Shown piece by piece: positions 1 to 8,661 of a stretch of DNA of 64,000 nt. The position numbers were made by a program, and so were the translations under genes. The first letter of the stretch is position 1. The number at the start of each line of letters is the position of its first letter. Below the pieces are notes generated by a model. The model worked only from the letters and a program-made list of their open reading frames with translations, made no database searches and was not told the DNA's origin. The stretch comes from Microbacterium aoyamense (GTDB lineage Bacteria; Actinomycetota; Actinomycetes; Actinomycetales; Microbacteriaceae), in assembly GCF_023155855.1 (NCBI RefSeq), contig NZ_JAKNUT010000001.1, forward strand, positions 248,001 to 312,000, read 5' to 3'.

Positions 1-937
1 CGGCGACCCCGACGTTGACCCACAGCATCGTGCGCACGGGCTTCTTGCCGAGGCCGAAGGTCGCGACGATGATGCCACCCGCGATGAACCCGATGCTCGT
101 GACCCCGAGCACGATGCCCCAGATCTCGACGGGGAAGAGCGTGAGTCCGTAGGGATCCATGAGCGCCATGAAGACGCCGCCGACGAGGTTGTTGAACGTC
201 GAGAAGAGGATGAGGGCGAGCAGGCCCGGCACCATCATGACCGCCGGGATGACACCCTTCAGGCCGAAGCCCGTCGGAGCGCCTTCGACGTGAGCGACCC
301 CGCGCTCTGGGATCGGCACGAAGAGCAGGTGCACGAGGGCGACCGCCGTCGCGACGATCGCGATGACGATCGTGCCGCCCATGCCGGCGAAGCCGATCGA
401 CAGACCCGAGAACACGCTCGTGACGGCGAACGCGATGCCCTGAACGGTGCCGACGAGACCGTTCGCGCGGTCGCGGCGATCGGCGGGCACGAGCAGCGTC
501 ACGGTCGTCGAGAGCGCGATGTTGCGGAGGTTCTCGACGACACCGCCGAGCAGGATGACGCCGGCGAAGACCCAGAACCACGGTCCGCCCCAGTCCACCA
601 GCACGGACTCGGGGAACGTGAAGTAGAGCATGCCCGCGATCAGGTAGGTCACCAGGGTCACCATGCTCGAGAGCATCATGACCGCCTTCTTCTTCATGCG
701 ATCGACGAGCGCCCCGAACACGACGCCGAGCAGGGCCGTGAGCAGCATGAACGACCCGCCGATGATCGCCGTCGCGAGCACCGAGCGTGTCTCGAGGTAG
801 GCCCAGAAGGTGAGACCCCACCAGAGGAAGCTCGAGGTGACGTTCGCCAGCGCCGTGTTGACCAGCACCTGGTAGAAGCTGCGAAGGGTGCTCGGCCCGG
901 GCTTCTGCTGGACCGGTTCTGCGGTCGTGTCGGTCAT
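1..937 (-). CDS. MFS transporter, cut by the left window edge
   Basis: The gene starts at an ATG at 937 and runs off the left edge, so the C-terminus is missing. The roughly 312 visible residues hold about eight hydrophobic segments and an MFS-like loop, GALVDRMKKK, after the second helix, the usual A-motif position. The family exports or imports small solutes by proton coupling across the membrane. It is divergent from a TetR regulator at 1055, with two ACACCGTACACA repeats in the shared promoter region, so it is probably the target of that regulator; this is inferred from arrangement. The substrate cannot be told from the sequence. Confidence 0.85.
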   Translation of the reverse strand, partial: MTDTTAEPVQQKPGPSTLRSFYQVLVNTALANVTSSFLWWGLTFWAYLETRSVLATAIIGGSFMLLTALLGVVFGALVDRMKKKAVMMLSSMVTLVTYLIAGMLYFTFPESVLVDWGGPWFWVFAGVILLGGVVENLRNIALSTTVTLLVPADRRDRANGLVGTVQGIAFAVTSVFSGLSIGFAGMGGTIVIAIVATAVALVHLLFVPIPERGVAHVEGAPTGFGLKGVIPAVMMVPGLLALILFSTFNNLVGGVFMALMDPYGLTLFPVEIWGIVLGVTSIGFIAGGIIVATFGLGKKPVRTMLWVNVGVA

Positions 938-1001
938 GAGTCCTCGTCGTCGTCGGTGCGGTGCTGAGGTTGCGTGCCGGCTGCGGGTAGGGTGGATGTG
1001 G

Positions 1002-1036
1002 ACACCGTACACATTTCGATGTTCACACCGTACACA
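1002..1036. promoter_or_regulatory. Paired repeats, candidate TetR operator
   Basis: The 12-mer ACACCGTACACA occurs at 1002-1013 and again at 1025-1036, a start-to-start distance of 23 bp. Both lie between the divergent MFS gene (937) and the TetR gene (1055). Tandem sites on one face of the helix are common where a TetR dimer pair controls a divergent promoter. The role is inferred from position. Confidence 0.5.
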
Positions 1037-1054
1037 CTCGGCCGGAGTGACGCA

Positions 1055-1699
1055 ATGACCTTGCAGGCCCGCACGTATCATCACGGAGACCTCCGACGTT
1101 CGCTCGTCGACGAGGGCCTCAAGCTCGCACGCAGCGGTGGCCCCTCGGCGCTGACGCTGCGAGAGGTCACGCGCGCCGCCGGAGTCTCGCCCAACGCGGC
1201 GTACCGCCACTTCGCCGACCGCGAGGATCTCGTGCGCGCCGTCGCCGGGGAGTCCCAACTCGCGCTCGCCCGCGCGATCATGGCCCGGGTGAGCGATGCT
1301 CCTGCGGATCTCGACCGCGCCGAGGCATCCATCGAACGCCTGCGCCGGGTCGGTCGCGCCTACATCGACTTCGCGCGATCGGAGCCCGGCTGGTTCGAGC
1401 TCGCCTTCTTCACGCAGGACACCCAGGCAAGCCGCGGCATCGTGACGCTCGACGACGAGATCGTCGCGCCGTTCCAGCTGCTGATGGACACGCTCGACGC
1501 GATGGTGGATGCCGGAGCACTCGCCCCCGAGCGACGCCCGCTCGCCGAGTGGGCGTGCTGGTCGGCCGTGCACGGCTTCGCCGACATCGCGGTGCACGGC
1601 CCCGTCCGGTGGCAGCCTCCGGAGGTCATCGACGCCCTCGCGGCGGCCGTCGTGGAGGCCGCGATCACGGGCGTCCGCGGCACGGCAGAGCCCGCCTGA
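1055..1699 (+). CDS. TetR/AcrR family transcriptional regulator
   Basis: A 214-residue regulator. The N-terminus (HHGDLRRSLVDEGLKLA, then LTLREVTRAAGVSPNAAYRH) is a typical TetR helix-turn-helix in about residues 10-55. The rest is a helical ligand domain of the WHG type often seen with this N-terminus. ATG 1055 is chosen because the family normally begins just before the HHGDL motif; an in-frame ATG at 1019 would place the start inside the operator repeats. It is divergent from the truncated MFS transporter and probably represses it and itself through the repeats at 1002-1036. Confidence 0.88.
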   Translation: MTLQARTYHHGDLRRSLVDEGLKLARSGGPSALTLREVTRAAGVSPNAAYRHFADREDLVRAVAGESQLALARAIMARVSDAPADLDRAEASIERLRRVGRAYIDFARSEPGWFELAFFTQDTQASRGIVTLDDEIVAPFQLLMDTLDAMVDAGALAPERRPLAEWACWSAVHGFADIAVHGPVRWQPPEVIDALAAAVVEAAITGVRGTAEPA

Positions 1700-1834
1700 C
1701 GGGCTCGGCTCACACGGTTCTGCCAGGGACACCTGGGGTTTCGTCCAGACAGGGTGCGCAGACTCGATGACCGTGCCCGACCCGAGGGCACCTCGCGTCA
1801 CCGTGCGGACGCCACCCGAACCGCGCACGCTCTC

Positions 1835-2659
1835 ATGCAGAAACGCTCCACTTTCACGCCCGTCCGCCGCGCCCGTCACCACTCGCCGCTCCTCGTCGTG
1901 TCAGGAGTCCTGCTCGGCGCGCTCCTCGCATCGGGCGCCGGTGCGGGAGCCATGGCCGCCACGGGCGAGCAGCCGGTCAACGAGACGCTCGTGGATGTCA
2001 CGGCCGACGCGAACGTCTCGCTCGGCGCGGCGCGAGCGACGCTGATCGACGTCGAGGCGATCGGCGACGAGATCGAGGAGTCGGGACTGGACGTCACGGG
2101 ATCGACCGACATCGACACCTCCACGTTGCGCGCGGCGATCGGCAAGCTCGACGACCTCACCACCTTGCCGCTCATGCTCGTGCCCGAACTGGCCGACGAC
2201 GTCGAGGCAGCGACCAGCACGGCGCAGACCCGCGTCGCCCAGGTGCGGGCTCGGTTCGACGAGGCCGTGGCGAAGAAGGCGGCGGTGGATGCTGCGGCCG
2301 AGGCTGCCGCGAAGGCGGCCGCCGAGGCGGCGGCGCTGGCAGCGGCCAATACGCCCGACGGCGCGAAGGCGACGGCGCAGCGGCTCATGGCCGAGCGCTA
2401 CGGATGGGGCGGCGACCAGTTCTCATGCCTCGCGTCGCTGTGGCAGAAGGAGTCGAGCTGGAACTATCAGGCGTACAACGCGGGCAGCGGTGCCACCGGC
2501 ATCCCGCAGGCGCTGCCCGGAAGCAAGATGGCGGAAGCCGGCGCGGACTGGCAGACGAACGCCGCCACCCAGATCGCGTGGGGCCTGGACTACATCTCGC
2601 GCGCCTACGGCTCGCCGTGCGCCGCGTGGGGCCACTCGCAGGCGACGAACTGGTACTGA
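1835..2659 (+). CDS. Secreted lysozyme/transglycosylase-like protein
   Basis: From ATG 1835 the 274-residue product begins with a basic stretch and a hydrophobic segment (LLVVSGVLLGALLASGAGAG), a signal peptide or membrane anchor. An alanine- and lysine-rich, probably coiled-coil middle follows, roughly residues 130-175. The last 95 residues (AERYGWGGDQFSCLASLWQKE, ESSWNYQAYN, SGATGIPQA, CAAWGHSQATNWY) match the goose-lysozyme-like fold of actinobacterial wall-acting proteins, with the Glu of QKESSW as the likely catalytic acid. The probable role is cleaving peptidoglycan outside the membrane. It ends one base from the converging neighbour. Confidence 0.83.
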   Translation: MQKRSTFTPVRRARHHSPLLVVSGVLLGALLASGAGAGAMAATGEQPVNETLVDVTADANVSLGAARATLIDVEAIGDEIEESGLDVTGSTDIDTSTLRAAIGKLDDLTTLPLMLVPELADDVEAATSTAQTRVAQVRARFDEAVAKKAAVDAAAEAAAKAAAEAAALAAANTPDGAKATAQRLMAERYGWGGDQFSCLASLWQKESSWNYQAYNAGSGATGIPQALPGSKMAEAGADWQTNAATQIAWGLDYISRAYGSPCAAWGHSQATNWY

Positions 2660-2660
2660 T

Positions 2661-3479
2661 TCAGAGCAGGTAGGCGTCGACGAGCAGCGGCCCGCGGATG
2701 CCGCGGAGCACGTCGACGATGCGATCGAGACTCCTGCGCGACAGCGACGAGAGCTGGAGGTCGTAGGGACCGAGCTTCTCGAGCTTGCCGGTGCGGATGC
2801 GCACGACCTCCCAGCGGGCGGCGCGCAGCGCGCGGTCTTTGCGCAGATCCGCCTTCTCGCGATCGCCGACGTGCTCGAGCCCGTGACGGCCCGTGCTGTC
2901 GTACTCGATGGCGACGCGGAGCTCGGGGAGCAGGATGTCGGGCCACACCTCGACGTGGTCGAAGAACGGCCGCGCGACCTTTACGGCGTTGAGTCCCGGC
3001 GTCACGTCGAGTCGGGCGAAGAGGTCCTGTCGCAGCTGTGCCTCGACGGCTGATGCCGGCTTCGGTGCGCACGCGCTCACGAACGGCTCCCCCACCGCGA
3101 GGGCCGGTGTCTTGGGACACAGCGGCTTGGCCTTGGGACGGGGTCGGGATGCCGCGGCCGCTCGCACGCGCGGAGGCTTCGCGCGCTGCGCGCACTCGGG
3201 GCACCACGCCGATCGCCGTCGCTCCCGCCCGGGCCGCGATCTCTGCTCCGCCGGCGTCGCCGCGAAAGTGTGGCCCATATCGCACTGCCAGAGCAGCAGC
3301 ACATCGGCCGCGGGCGGGATCTGGGTCAGGACGATCCCTGCGTTGAGGTCGGGATGGTACTGGCGGATGAGCATCGGATACGGCGCCCACGCCTCGCGAT
3401 ACGTGCCGACGGCGTAGGGCACGTCAGCGCCGCGCGAGAACTGCCGCCGCGCCCACCACGCCTCGACCCGCTCGACCAT
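2661..3479 (-). CDS. Zinc-ribbon protein with nuclease-like C-terminus
   Basis: A 272-residue protein. The first half has a treble-clef-like cysteine/histidine set (LLLWQCDMGHTF, then WCPECAQ) that probably binds one zinc. The C-terminal half (WPDILLPELRVAIEYDSTGRH, RKDRALRAARWEVVRIR) resembles very-short-patch-repair or DUF559-type PD-(D/E)xK nucleases, with candidate active residues in the D..E..(Y)D stretch and the RKD...W.VVR region. Similar proteins sit singly in many actinobacteria and their function is unproven. It converges on the lysozyme-like gene. A DNA-acting role is inferred only from the fold resemblance. Confidence 0.7.
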   Translation of the reverse strand: MVERVEAWWARRQFSRGADVPYAVGTYREAWAPYPMLIRQYHPDLNAGIVLTQIPPAADVLLLWQCDMGHTFAATPAEQRSRPGRERRRSAWCPECAQRAKPPRVRAAAASRPRPKAKPLCPKTPALAVGEPFVSACAPKPASAVEAQLRQDLFARLDVTPGLNAVKVARPFFDHVEVWPDILLPELRVAIEYDSTGRHGLEHVGDREKADLRKDRALRAARWEVVRIRTGKLEKLGPYDLQLSSLSRRSLDRIVDVLRGIRGPLLVDAYLL

Positions 3480-3516
3480 GCCGGAACGCTATGCGCGGCA
3501 TCCGACACTCCCGACC

Positions 3517-4011
3517 TCAGCGGATCATCAGGGCTTCCGTGATCGCGGGTGCCATGTCATCCACCTGCTCCGTGCCCTCGAAGTCGAACCCGTTGCGGCG
3601 GTAGAACGCGATCGCCCGCGGATTCTCCTTCGCGACCCACAGCATCGCCGGCCCGTCGCCGAGCGCGGCATCGAGGAGCGCCTGGCCGATCCCTGTGCCG
3701 TGGTGGCTATCGCGCACGTAGATGCTGTACAGGTGCCGGTCACGCGGTAAGTCCGCGCCCTCCGGCCCGAATGCCGGCCCGACGAACGCGAAGCCCACGA
3801 GCTCGCCGCCGGACTCGGCGACCTGTACGACGCGGTCATCGCTCGGCTCGCCCAGCACGTGCCGCCACATGCGCCTGCGCCCATCGACGAAATCCGGCGT
3901 GAAGAAGCCGTCGGGCAGCAGACGCCCGTACGTCTCACGCCACGTCGCGACGTGCAGAGCGGCGATCGCGTCCGCGTCGTCGAGGGTCGGCCGACGGATG
4001 ACGAAGTCCAT
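3517..4011 (-). CDS. GNAT family N-acetyltransferase
   Basis: A 164-residue protein beginning MDFVIRRPTLDDADAIAALH, the common GNAT opening. The acetyl-CoA binding region is visible as LYSIYVRDSHHGTGIGQALL (Q/R-x-x-G-x-G/A type), and the end (NPRAIAFYRRNGFDFEGTEQ) is the usual last-strand motif with the active Tyr. The family transfers an acetyl group from acetyl-CoA to an amine; the substrate is unknown. ATG 4011 is taken; the GTG one codon upstream at 4014 is the alternative. It stands alone. Confidence 0.87.
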   Translation of the reverse strand: MDFVIRRPTLDDADAIAALHVATWRETYGRLLPDGFFTPDFVDGRRRMWRHVLGEPSDDRVVQVAESGGELVGFAFVGPAFGPEGADLPRDRHLYSIYVRDSHHGTGIGQALLDAALGDGPAMLWVAKENPRAIAFYRRNGFDFEGTEQVDDMAPAITEALMIR

Positions 4012-4063
4012 CACTCCATCGTCGCAGGTGTCGAGCCCAGTGCCGCGACGTCACCACGCACGC

Positions 4064-4402
4064 TCACCACGGCGACATGGTCGTCAGGGTGATCCAGATC
4101 GCGAGAACGCCGATCAGGCAGTAGCCCGCGAGGGCCAGTACCAGCACGCTCGGGATCAGGCCGACGACGATCATCCACCGAGGGCGACTGCGCCTCACCG
4201 TCGCCGCGAGTCCGACGACGAGGCCCGCTGTCGCGACGACGGCGAGCACGCACCCTGCCGCGACCATCGGCCCGAAGACGGCCTCGCCTGGGAACGTCGA
4301 GAGCCAGGCGATGGATGCCGCGGCCACCCCCGCGGCGACCAGGCCGAGCACGAGAGCGGCCCGGGCCAGCCCGGGTGATCCGATTCGCGCGGCGGTGGAC
4401 AC
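4064..4402 (-). CDS. Small membrane protein, unknown function
   Basis: A 112-residue product from a GTG start with three to four hydrophobic segments (about residues 12-33, 41-66 and 76-107) and one basic loop (VRRSRPRW). No enzymatic motif is visible and I do not recognise the family. Codon use matches its neighbours, and the regular hydrophobic pattern supports real coding. It lies between the GNAT gene and the DMT transporter with no clear operon link. Confidence 0.6.
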   Translation of the reverse strand: MSTAARIGSPGLARAALVLGLVAAGVAAASIAWLSTFPGEAVFGPMVAAGCVLAVVATAGLVVGLAATVRRSRPRWMIVVGLIPSVLVLALAGYCLIGVLAIWITLTTMSPW

Positions 4403-4467
4403 GATCGGAGACTACTCGGTCTCGAAGGGGAGGTGATCCGTGCGAGCACCCGCGCCTGGTGCCGGGG

Positions 4468-5385
4468 TCAGGGCTTCGGAGCATCCTGGGCCGCGCTCGT
4501 CCGCGCAAGCGACCACACCCCCCACATCGCTGCGGCGCCCGTGAGCGCGAAGACGATGAAACTCCACGCCGGAGCGCCGGTCGCCTCGTTGAGGACGGTG
4601 ATGCCGAGGATGACGGCGACGAAGGGATCGACGACGGTGAGGCCCGCGACGACGACGGCCGGACCGTTGACGGTGTGCGCGACCTGCACGAGGTAGATCG
4701 ACAGAGCGCCGGCGACCCCGATGCCGACGAGGCAGGCGATCGTGAGCAGGTTCGTGTCGTCGATGCGGTAGTCGCGGTTGTGGATCGCAGTCTGCACGCG
4801 AAGGATCACGGTCTTGCCGAGCGTGGCGACGAACCCCGAGTAGAGCCCGCCGAGGAGCACGTAGGCGACGGCCGGGAGCGCCTGTCCCTTTCGCAGCGCG
4901 AACGCTGCGAACGTGATCCCGAGGACGACGAGCAGCACGATCAGCACCGTGATGAGCTGCGCGTCGGTGATCGTCGTCTGCTCGCTCACACGTGCGGCGA
5001 CCGTGACGAACACGCCGAGCGCCACGACGCAGACCGCGATCGCGGCGACCTCCTGCAGGCGTGGTGCCGTCTTCGTGAGCCACGCCGTAAGGAGCGAGGA
5101 GAAGACGAGGGCGACGACGCCGACCGGCTGCACGACGATGAGCGGTGCGAACGCCAGCGCGCCGAGCTGCACGAGGATCGCCGCTCCGAACAGCGCGGAG
5201 CCCGCTAGCCACACCGGCTCACGCACGAGCGCCCAGGCCTGAGAGGCGCCGATCGCGCCGGAGCCCTTCGTCGCGCGTGCCGCGACCCCCTTCGCCTGCA
5301 GGTGATTGCCGAGTGTGAGCAGCGCGGCCGAGAGCACGGCGAGCGCTATCCCGAGGACCGGGAAGGATGCGATGGTGGTGGTCAT
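4468..5385 (-). CDS. DMT superfamily transporter (EamA/NIPA-like)
   Basis: A 305-residue protein with nine or ten predicted membrane helices spread evenly and short polar loops. The start (VLGIALAVLSAALLTLGNHLQAKGVA) and the middle (FAPLIVVQPVGVVALVFSSLLTAWL) match the drug/metabolite transporter fold made of two repeated halves, closest in feel to the NIPA/DMT proteins of actinobacteria. A role in moving a small metabolite or divalent ion is known for the family; nothing here fixes the substrate. The gene is on its own. Confidence 0.78.
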   Translation of the reverse strand: MTTTIASFPVLGIALAVLSAALLTLGNHLQAKGVAARATKGSGAIGASQAWALVREPVWLAGSALFGAAILVQLGALAFAPLIVVQPVGVVALVFSSLLTAWLTKTAPRLQEVAAIAVCVVALGVFVTVAARVSEQTTITDAQLITVLIVLLVVLGITFAAFALRKGQALPAVAYVLLGGLYSGFVATLGKTVILRVQTAIHNRDYRIDDTNLLTIACLVGIGVAGALSIYLVQVAHTVNGPAVVVAGLTVVDPFVAVILGITVLNEATGAPAWSFIVFALTGAAAMWGVWSLARTSAAQDAPKP

Positions 5386-5509
5386 TGCGGCCCCAAGATC
5401 GTGGAGCCTCCACGCTACCCCGACGCCTCATCCGAGCCTTGCTCGCACGACGACCAACTCTCGGCGCGCAGCGCAGGTAGGCTCCTTGCCGGGCGACGAA
5501 GGGTGGGGA

Positions 5510-6058
5510 ATGCGTAGCGGCAGGATGCTCGGCATCGGACTCGCCGTGGCAGCGGCGATCGGACTCTCGGGGTGCACCGCCGTTCCGGCGGCGCCGTCCG
5601 CGGTCGGCCAGGACTATCCCGGAACGTGCATGCCGCCCGAGCTGTCGTGGCCGACGGACTTCCTCGAGTCTTTGCCGGGCGAGTCCGACGGCGTCGCGGG
5701 GAGCATCGTCGGTCTCCGACTCGAGTACTCGGATTCCCGATGGGTCTGGCGCCTACGCAGCGCCGATACCCGACACGACCTCTTCGGAGAACCGCAGAAC
5801 GACTCGAGCGCCGGCCGGGAGTCGATCGTCGATGTGCGCACTCTCGAGAAACTCGCCTCGCACGAGGTCGAACTGACCGACGCCGAGCAGCACTCCTCGG
5901 GCACCGGCATCCTCGACGCCGCTCTGCGCTCGGGTGAAGAGTGGCCGAGCCCGCTCATCATCGAGATGGCTCGCGCGATGGACGACGGCGAGCCTGCGTG
6001 GCGCATCACCATGTGCGACACCGCGACGAACGAGTTCTCCGAGCATCTCGTGCACTGA
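5510..6058 (+). CDS. Putative secreted lipoprotein
   Basis: From ATG 5510 the 182-residue product starts MRSGRMLGIGLAVAAAIGLSGC, a short signal peptide ending in a lipobox (LSGC) with the lipidated Cys near residue 22. The mature part is acidic and I see no known domain. A longer reading frame extends upstream, but the lipoprotein signal fixes this start. A strong hairpin at 6117-6150 follows as a terminator, so the gene is probably transcribed alone. Confidence 0.72.
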   Translation: MRSGRMLGIGLAVAAAIGLSGCTAVPAAPSAVGQDYPGTCMPPELSWPTDFLESLPGESDGVAGSIVGLRLEYSDSRWVWRLRSADTRHDLFGEPQNDSSAGRESIVDVRTLEKLASHEVELTDAEQHSSGTGILDAALRSGEEWPSPLIIEMARAMDDGEPAWRITMCDTATNEFSEHLVH

Positions 6059-6116
6059 CGGCAGTCCCGTCGTGCGCTGCACGTCGCACCGACCCGACCC
6101 GACCCGCAGCAAGAGT

Positions 6117-6150
6117 AAGGGCCGGTCGGAGAGGCTCCCGACCGGCCCTT
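6117..6150. terminator. Perfect 13-bp hairpin after the lipoprotein gene
   Basis: Arms AAGGGCCGGTCGG (6117-6129) and CCGACCGGCCCTT (6138-6150) are exactly complementary around an 8-base loop. It lies 58 bp after the stop at 6058. There is no strong T run, as is common in high-GC actinobacteria. By symmetry it could also stop transcription coming from the DUF2207 gene on the other strand. Confidence 0.75.
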
Positions 6151-6342
6151 GTCCCTTGCACCAAGAGTGTCCTGCAATCACATGTCCGGTAGCTGCCACA
6201 GCAAAACAACTACCGTGCTTGCACTCTATAACGACCAGGTAACGGAAGGGAAGGGGTCGGCGTTATCTTTTCGTGATTCTTTGCCGACTCATAGGTTCAC
6301 CTCGCCCCCGAAGGATTTTCGATGGTCGAGATCGAGATTCGA

Positions 6343-8160
6343 CTAGACCCCGCCGCCGCCACCGCCTCCGCCCCCACCACCGGACGACCCGCCGCCGCCC
6401 GACCCGCCCGAGGTCGATGACGACGAGGACGACGACGCCGAGAGGTTCGAGATTCCCGCAGAGAACGAGCTCGCGTCGAAGCCGCCCGTGCCCGCGTACC
6501 AGACGGGCGCATTGCCGACGCCGTAGAGGACCGCGAGCTCTTTCGCCCACTGCTTCTCCTGACCGAAGACGACCGCGTACGGCAGAAGGGTCTCGTACAG
6601 CTTCAGCATCTGACGCGGATCGGTGACGTCGACCCGCATGCGTTCGGCTCCGACCGGTGACTGCAGCATCCGGATGCGATCGGCCTCCGCCCACTCGATG
6701 AAGATCTTGAGACCCGCGAGGTGATCGCGCACCTCGGCGCCCTTCGCCGTCAGCGGCTTGCGCGAGACGAGGGCGATCACCGCGATGACGACGACGATCG
6801 ACGCTCCCATCACCATGAGCGGCACGATGAAGTGGACGCCGTTCTCGAGTGCGACGAATCCGAGGATCCACGCCGCGACGGCGGCGAGCACTGCCACGAT
6901 GATCGGCCATGCGCGCGATCCGGCCGGCACCTTGCGACGCAGGCCGCGGCGGTCGAGCTCGGATGTCGCGGCCTTCAGGATGCCCTGCGCTGCGGTCGAG
7001 AACCGGGTGTCCGTGCGACCGAACTCGAACTGCTCGCCGGGCACCCCCTGCGGGAAGAGACCCTGCAGCAGCATGAGCCCGTCGCCATCGGCGCGCGAGG
7101 GGTCGACGAGCTCGGCGATGAGCTTGTGTCCGCCCCAGAACTTGCGCGGGCCCTCGACGATGCGCAGCGACCCGACGACCGCCTGCTCGAGGACCTCGGC
7201 GGGGATCGCCTTCGTCGTGAGGCCGAGCAGCATCGCGCTCTCGAGCGCGTCGACGCCCTGCGGAGGCGTGTATTCGGCGATGATCGTCGGCCGGCCCGGC
7301 TCATCGCTCAGACGCCTGACGCGCGTGGAGATCGCGCCGACGAGCGCCGCGAGCACTCCGAGACCGGCGATGCCCTGCAGCCACCCCCACGGCGATGCGA
7401 AATACGAACCGTCGAAGGGCGTGAACGTGCCCTGCTCGAACCCCACCGCGATCGTGAGTCCCTGGTGCGGTTGCAGATCGGTCGCGGTCGCGGTCGCGAC
7501 GCCCGCGTCGAGCATCGCTTCGCAGAGGTCGGTCGAGCCCTGGTAGCCGACGTAGCAGGCAGCGTCGCCGTTGAGGGCGGCGGCGAGCTCGGCATCCATC
7601 GTCACGCGCGCCGTGATCCGGCCGAAGAACTGCGCCCAGTCGTTGCCGTTGACGTCCCAGTAGAACTCGTCGACGCCGACGTCGGTGCGGCTCGTGACGT
7701 TCTCGAGCGTGTAGGTGAAGACGTAGGTCTGCCGACCGTGGACGTAGTCGTCGGCACGCGACGTCATCGAGTACCAGCCGTCCTCGGACTCGGTCTCGGA
7801 CGCCCGTGGATGCCCGGCCTCATCGGTGATCGAGACGAGAGTGGGATGCGTCGGCCAGTCCGCCCCGCTCGCCGGCTCGTTGTACGTCTCGGGCACGATA
7901 CGGCGCATTCCGCGGTTCTGGTCGTACTCGGGGAACACTGCGACGTACGTCTCGACGACGGTCGCGCGGCTCGTGCCGTCCTCGGCGCGGCTGAGCGAGT
8001 ATTCGACGTCGAGACTCTCAAACGAGAAGTCGTCGAGGTTCGTCGAGACGGATGCCGCGGGCTCGTCGCCCAGCGACACGCTCACGCTGCACGCCGAGAG
8101 CAGTGCCAGCGAAAGCACGAGAAGAAGGCTCCGGATGCCTCGGCCCACGGCACGCGTCAT
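6343..8160 (-). CDS. DUF2207-type membrane lipoprotein
   Basis: A 605-residue protein. It has a lipoprotein signal (LLLVLSLALLSACS, Cys near residue 24), then an extracellular domain of about 230 residues with the DUF2207 features (YVAVFPEYDQNRGMRRIVP, FTYTLENV, WDVNGNDW). A membrane helix follows near residue 265 (LQGIAGLGVLAALVGAI), with two more near 430-475 (IIVAVLAAVAAWILGF, IVPLMVMGASIVVVIAVIAL). The cytoplasmic tail ends in a serine-glycine run and an almost pure glycine stretch, normal for this family. Function is unknown. It is divergent from the MarR gene. Confidence 0.86.
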   Translation of the reverse strand: MTRAVGRGIRSLLLVLSLALLSACSVSVSLGDEPAASVSTNLDDFSFESLDVEYSLSRAEDGTSRATVVETYVAVFPEYDQNRGMRRIVPETYNEPASGADWPTHPTLVSITDEAGHPRASETESEDGWYSMTSRADDYVHGRQTYVFTYTLENVTSRTDVGVDEFYWDVNGNDWAQFFGRITARVTMDAELAAALNGDAACYVGYQGSTDLCEAMLDAGVATATATDLQPHQGLTIAVGFEQGTFTPFDGSYFASPWGWLQGIAGLGVLAALVGAISTRVRRLSDEPGRPTIIAEYTPPQGVDALESAMLLGLTTKAIPAEVLEQAVVGSLRIVEGPRKFWGGHKLIAELVDPSRADGDGLMLLQGLFPQGVPGEQFEFGRTDTRFSTAAQGILKAATSELDRRGLRRKVPAGSRAWPIIVAVLAAVAAWILGFVALENGVHFIVPLMVMGASIVVVIAVIALVSRKPLTAKGAEVRDHLAGLKIFIEWAEADRIRMLQSPVGAERMRVDVTDPRQMLKLYETLLPYAVVFGQEKQWAKELAVLYGVGNAPVWYAGTGGFDASSFSAGISNLSASSSSSSSTSGGSGGGGSSGGGGGGGGGGGV

Positions 8161-8204
8161 GTCGGACAGCCTACGGGCGCACGCATGGTCGTACTCTTGT
8201 GGAT

Positions 8205-8645
8205 GTGACCGACCGCCGCCTCGCCATCGATGCCTGGGAGAGCCTCTTCCGCGCCCAGCACGAGGTGTTCGACGAGATCAGCTGCGACTTCAGCGACACC
8301 GGCCTCTCGCAGGCGGAGTACGACGTGCTGCTCACCGTCACGCGAGCACCCGGGATGACGGCACGACTGCGCGACGTGACGGCGAACATGCTCATCAGTC
8401 AGCCGAGCGTGTCTCGACTCGTCGACCGGATGGCCACCCGCGGCCTCGTCTCGAAGTGCCCGGACCCCGACGACGGCCGCGGATCGCTCGTGCGCGCGAC
8501 CGAGGAGGGCGCCGCATCCTTCCGCCGCATCGCGACCGCCCACGGTCGGTCGATCGCGGACCGGATGTCGCTCCTGAGTGACGGAGAGCTCGCGCAGCTG
8601 CGCGACCTCACGGCGAAGCTGCGCAAGCCCGCCGACGACTGCTGA
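8205..8645 (+). CDS. MarR family transcriptional regulator
   Basis: A 146-residue winged-helix protein. The MarR signature is clear: LSQAEYDVLLTVTRAPG, then a recognition helix region (NMLISQPSVSRLVDRMATRGLV) and the wing (CPDPDDGRGSLVRATEEG). GTG 8205 is preferred; GTG 8199 two codons earlier is possible. The sequence TACTCT just before suggests a -10 box very close to the start and thus a nearly leaderless message, which is common here. It is divergent from the DUF2207 gene, which may be a target; the ligand is unknown. Confidence 0.86.
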   Translation: MTDRRLAIDAWESLFRAQHEVFDEISCDFSDTGLSQAEYDVLLTVTRAPGMTARLRDVTANMLISQPSVSRLVDRMATRGLVSKCPDPDDGRGSLVRATEEGAASFRRIATAHGRSIADRMSLLSDGELAQLRDLTAKLRKPADDC

Positions 8646-8661
8646 TCGCGTTCTCGGAGCG

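Noticed and set aside
290..967. Long plus-strand frame opposite the MFS gene
   Set aside because: Charged low-complexity product typical of the antisense of GC-rich coding DNA; the minus strand gives a clean membrane transporter.
6343..6420. Glycine repeat at the end of the DUF2207 gene as a sequencing artefact or frameshift
   Set aside because: Gly-rich tails are normal in this family and the frame closes cleanly.
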